Part shown: in pieces, positions 5,375-7,364 of the stretch
Position numbering within the stretch: position 1 is the first letter of the stretch
Layout: every line of letters starts with the position of its first letter
DNA from: Deltaproteobacteria bacterium
GTDB taxonomy: Bacteria; Desulfobacterota; Desulfobacteria; Desulfobacterales; SURF-15
Direction: 5' to 3'
Length of the DNA stretch: 7,364 nt
Assembly (NCBI GenBank): GCA_024644775.1
Contig: JAHEHB010000088.1
Location: 7,793 to 15,156, forward strand
The notes under the pieces: model-generated
Seen by the model: only the letters and a program-made list of their open reading frames with translations
Database searches by the model: none
Told to the model about the DNA's origin: nothing
Translations under genes and position numbers: made by a program

Positions 5375-7273
5375 TCAATTTAGGTCGGTTTCGGAGGCGG
5401 CGATTTTATCTGTGAATTTCATCTGTATCGTAACCTCTCCGCCAGTGGTCTTTGCCGTTGCGTCTGGGTATCTTTTTTTGAACACATGAATCATCGGAGA
5501 ATTTTCACTAAGGACCGTTGCCAGAAATCCCTTGTAGTTATTCTCCTTGGCGATGGTTTCCAAAACTTCCAACAAATAAGAACTGATTCCCAGATTTTGA
5601 TAGTCCTCCCGTACCACAAACGCAACTTCAGCTCGATCCGGCTCCGCTTCCGCATAGGAGCCAATCGCCACAATCTCCTTGTGCCCCGCTCTTTGCACAA
5701 GGCCAACAATAGACATATTCTTTCTGTAATCCACGCTGGCCCATTGCTGCTGGACCACTTCATGTGAAAATAGTTTCACCCGATAAAAAAACCGCATATA
5801 GATGGTCTTTTCCTGCAATGAGTAGAAAAAATTGCGATAGGCAATTTCATCTGACGGCAACAATGGTCGGAATTCCACGATTTTTCCGTTTCTTACCTTT
5901 AACGTGCTCTTATAATTCTCGATAAACAGTAAATCTTGTTGGGACGGTGGCAGTTGGTCCGCAAATATGTAGTGATGTTTTTTGGCAACCTCAATTATGT
6001 CTTCACGAAATTTTGGGTGGGTAATCTGTGCAAGCTCCATAACCCGTTGATAAATGCTTTTCCCTTGAAGTTCTGCAATACCGTATTCAGTGATGACAAA
6101 ATTTACATCCCCTCGGGTCGTGGCAACCCCGGCTCCTTCACTTAGATGCGATACAATACGGGATACATTGCCGTTTTGGGCGGTAGATGGAAGCGCAATG
6201 ATGGAAAATCCTCCTTGAGACATGGCGCTTCCCCTTAGAAAATCGACCTGATCACCAATACCGCTATAAAACCGATATCCTACAGAATCAGAACAGATCT
6301 GACCGGTCAAATCGACCTCCAGTGCAGAACTGATGGATATGAGGTTGTCGTTTCGGGCAATTTCTGTGGGATCGTTAACAAATTCAGAGGAACGAAAATA
6401 AAAAATGGGATTGTTGTCCACATAATTGTAAAGCTTTTCGGAACCCATGCAGAGTGACGTAACGACTCTTCCGGGAAGGAGTGATTTTTTCTTATTGGTA
6501 ATCACATTTTTTTCAAAGAGGGGCAGAAACCCATCGGTGATCACTTGCGTGTGAATTCCCAAATCCTGTTTGCCGTCCAAATGCTGTAATATGGCATAAG
6601 GCAGATTGCCGAACCCGATTTGAAGCGTCGCTCCATCTTCCACGAGCTGTGAAACATAATGTCCGATTCGTCTGGAAACTTCATTGTCTCCTATTCTTGG
6701 CAATGCTTGCACGAGGGGCTCTTCATGTAACACCAGACAATCGATCTCATCGACATGTACAAAACTATCTCCCCAGGTTCGAGGCATCCTGGGGTTGATT
6801 TGCGCGACAATAAACTTTGCACTTTCCAGTCCGGCCCGGGTAATATCCACCGACACGCCCAGACTGCAGTATCCGAACCGATCCGGTGGGCTCACCTGTA
6901 TGAGCGCGACATCCAGACCGATACGTTGGCTTTTGAAAAGTCTTGGGATTTGCGAAAGATACGATGGAATGTAGTCAATTTTTCCCTCAAAGGCAGCTTT
7001 GCGCATCGTACTGCTGATAAAAAACAGCTTAAGCGAAAATCGTCTCAAAAAGGAAGGGTCGTCCACAAACTGGGCCAGCGTGTAGGAAAGCATTTGATAG
7101 ACCATAATGTCTTGCAGAATTGGATTATTGACCATTGCTCGAATCAGATGTTGAGGTTCCCCGCAGCCTGTGCCGACAAAAATCCGGCTTCCCCGTTTTA
7201 TATTTGATACCGCCCGATCTGAAGTCATGATTTTCTTCGGGCAATTGTCTTGCAGCCAGTCGATGTAATCCAT
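5375..7273 (-). CDS. Acetyl-CoA hydrolase/CoA-transferase domain fused to a GNAT acetyltransferase domain
   Basis: A complete 632-residue cytosolic fusion. Residues 1-460 are a butyrate/4-hydroxybutyrate CoA-transferase-like unit that would move CoA between acyl-CoA and a free acid: GTGCGEPQHL near residue 35, VSPPDRFGYCSLGVSVD (127-143), the GIHTQVITDGFLPLF region (239-253), GDQVDFLRGSAMSQGG (340-355), SRIVSHLSEGAGVATTRGDV (371-390) and TEYGIAELQGKS (395-406). Residues about 466-620 are a GNAT domain: FRPLLPSDE, IYMRFFYRV (491-499), and the acetyl-CoA loop VREDYQNLGISSYLL (554-568). Fusions of this type occur in Desulfobacterota and related anaerobes, perhaps coupling acyl-CoA use with protein acetylation, though that is inference. 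Two oddities: Gln243 sits where relatives such as clostridial AbfT have the catalytic Glu that forms the glutamyl-CoA intermediate, and the GNAT loop has Ser564 where Gly or Ala is usual. The ATG at 7273 has AAGGAGG with a 6-nt spacer. Confidence 0.92.
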   Translation of the reverse strand: MDYIDWLQDNCPKKIMTSDRAVSNIKRGSRIFVGTGCGEPQHLIRAMVNNPILQDIMVYQMLSYTLAQFVDDPSFLRRFSLKLFFISSTMRKAAFEGKIDYIPSYLSQIPRLFKSQRIGLDVALIQVSPPDRFGYCSLGVSVDITRAGLESAKFIVAQINPRMPRTWGDSFVHVDEIDCLVLHEEPLVQALPRIGDNEVSRRIGHYVSQLVEDGATLQIGFGNLPYAILQHLDGKQDLGIHTQVITDGFLPLFEKNVITNKKKSLLPGRVVTSLCMGSEKLYNYVDNNPIFYFRSSEFVNDPTEIARNDNLISISSALEVDLTGQICSDSVGYRFYSGIGDQVDFLRGSAMSQGGFSIIALPSTAQNGNVSRIVSHLSEGAGVATTRGDVNFVITEYGIAELQGKSIYQRVMELAQITHPKFREDIIEVAKKHHYIFADQLPPSQQDLLFIENYKSTLKVRNGKIVEFRPLLPSDEIAYRNFFYSLQEKTIYMRFFYRVKLFSHEVVQQQWASVDYRKNMSIVGLVQRAGHKEIVAIGSYAEAEPDRAEVAFVVREDYQNLGISSYLLEVLETIAKENNYKGFLATVLSENSPMIHVFKKRYPDATAKTTGGEVTIQMKFTDKIAASETDLN

Positions 7274-7301
7274 CAGACGCCTCCTTGCACATAAAGTACC
7301 C

Positions 7302-7332
7302 CTTATATCGGTTGAAACAGAAATTTAGTCAA
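7302..7332 (-). promoter_or_regulatory. Possible promoter of the CoA-transferase/GNAT gene
   Basis: TTGACT (7332-7327) and TATAAG (7307-7302), each five of six to the sigma70 consensus, stand 19 bp apart, slightly longer than ideal. Transcription would start near 7295, leaving a leader of about 22 nt that contains the AAGGAGG ribosome binding site at 7286-7280. Position and box quality support it; the spacing weakens it. Confidence 0.4.
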
Positions 7333-7364
7333 GTCGATGACGAAATTCTAACAAAACCAACCGG

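Overview
The window carries seven protein-coding genes, all on the minus strand, and no RNA gene or mobile element that I can see. It falls into two halves. The right half (about 4.5-7.36 kb) holds a CoA-transferase/GNAT fusion gene followed by rsmG, the 16S rRNA G527 methyltransferase gene. The left half (1 to about 4.47 kb) is a tight five-gene cluster of poorly characterised proteins: a TelA-like coiled-coil protein, a single-pass membrane protein that looks like DUF6384, a long coiled-coil protein with a Gly/Phe tail, a double helix-hairpin-helix DUF4332 protein, and the N-terminus of a DUF533 (TerB-like) protein cut by the window edge.

Organism: a Gram-negative bacterium, most likely a sulfate-reducing or syntrophic member of the Desulfobacterota. 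This is inferred from the CoA-transferase/GNAT fusion and from the style of the left-hand proteins. No marker gene proves it. Base composition differs between the halves: lines I counted by hand give about 58-60% GC in the left cluster and about 35-42% in the CoA-transferase gene.

Operon reading: a sigma70-type promoter (TTGACG, 17 bp, TACGAT on the minus strand, 4472-4444) lies just upstream of the telA-like gene. Gaps inside the cluster are 6, 144, 48 and 30 nt, and four of the five genes have a good Shine-Dalgarno sequence. TelA and TerB/DUF533 relatives are both tied to tellurite and envelope stress loci, so the cluster may be one envelope-associated stress module: a TelA-like scaffold, a membrane anchor, a coiled-coil partner, an HhH protein and a DUF533 protein. 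That role is inference; no enzyme active site is visible in the cluster.

Two points deserve a closer look. First, the 144-nt gap between the membrane protein and the coiled-coil protein is open in the same frame as both genes, separated from the upstream gene only by a UAG that abuts a perfect 7-bp hairpin, and it encodes a GYLT motif that also occurs in both neighbours. Second, the CoA-transferase domain has Gln where the family has its catalytic Glu, and the attached GNAT domain has Ser in its acetyl-CoA loop where Gly or Ala is usual.
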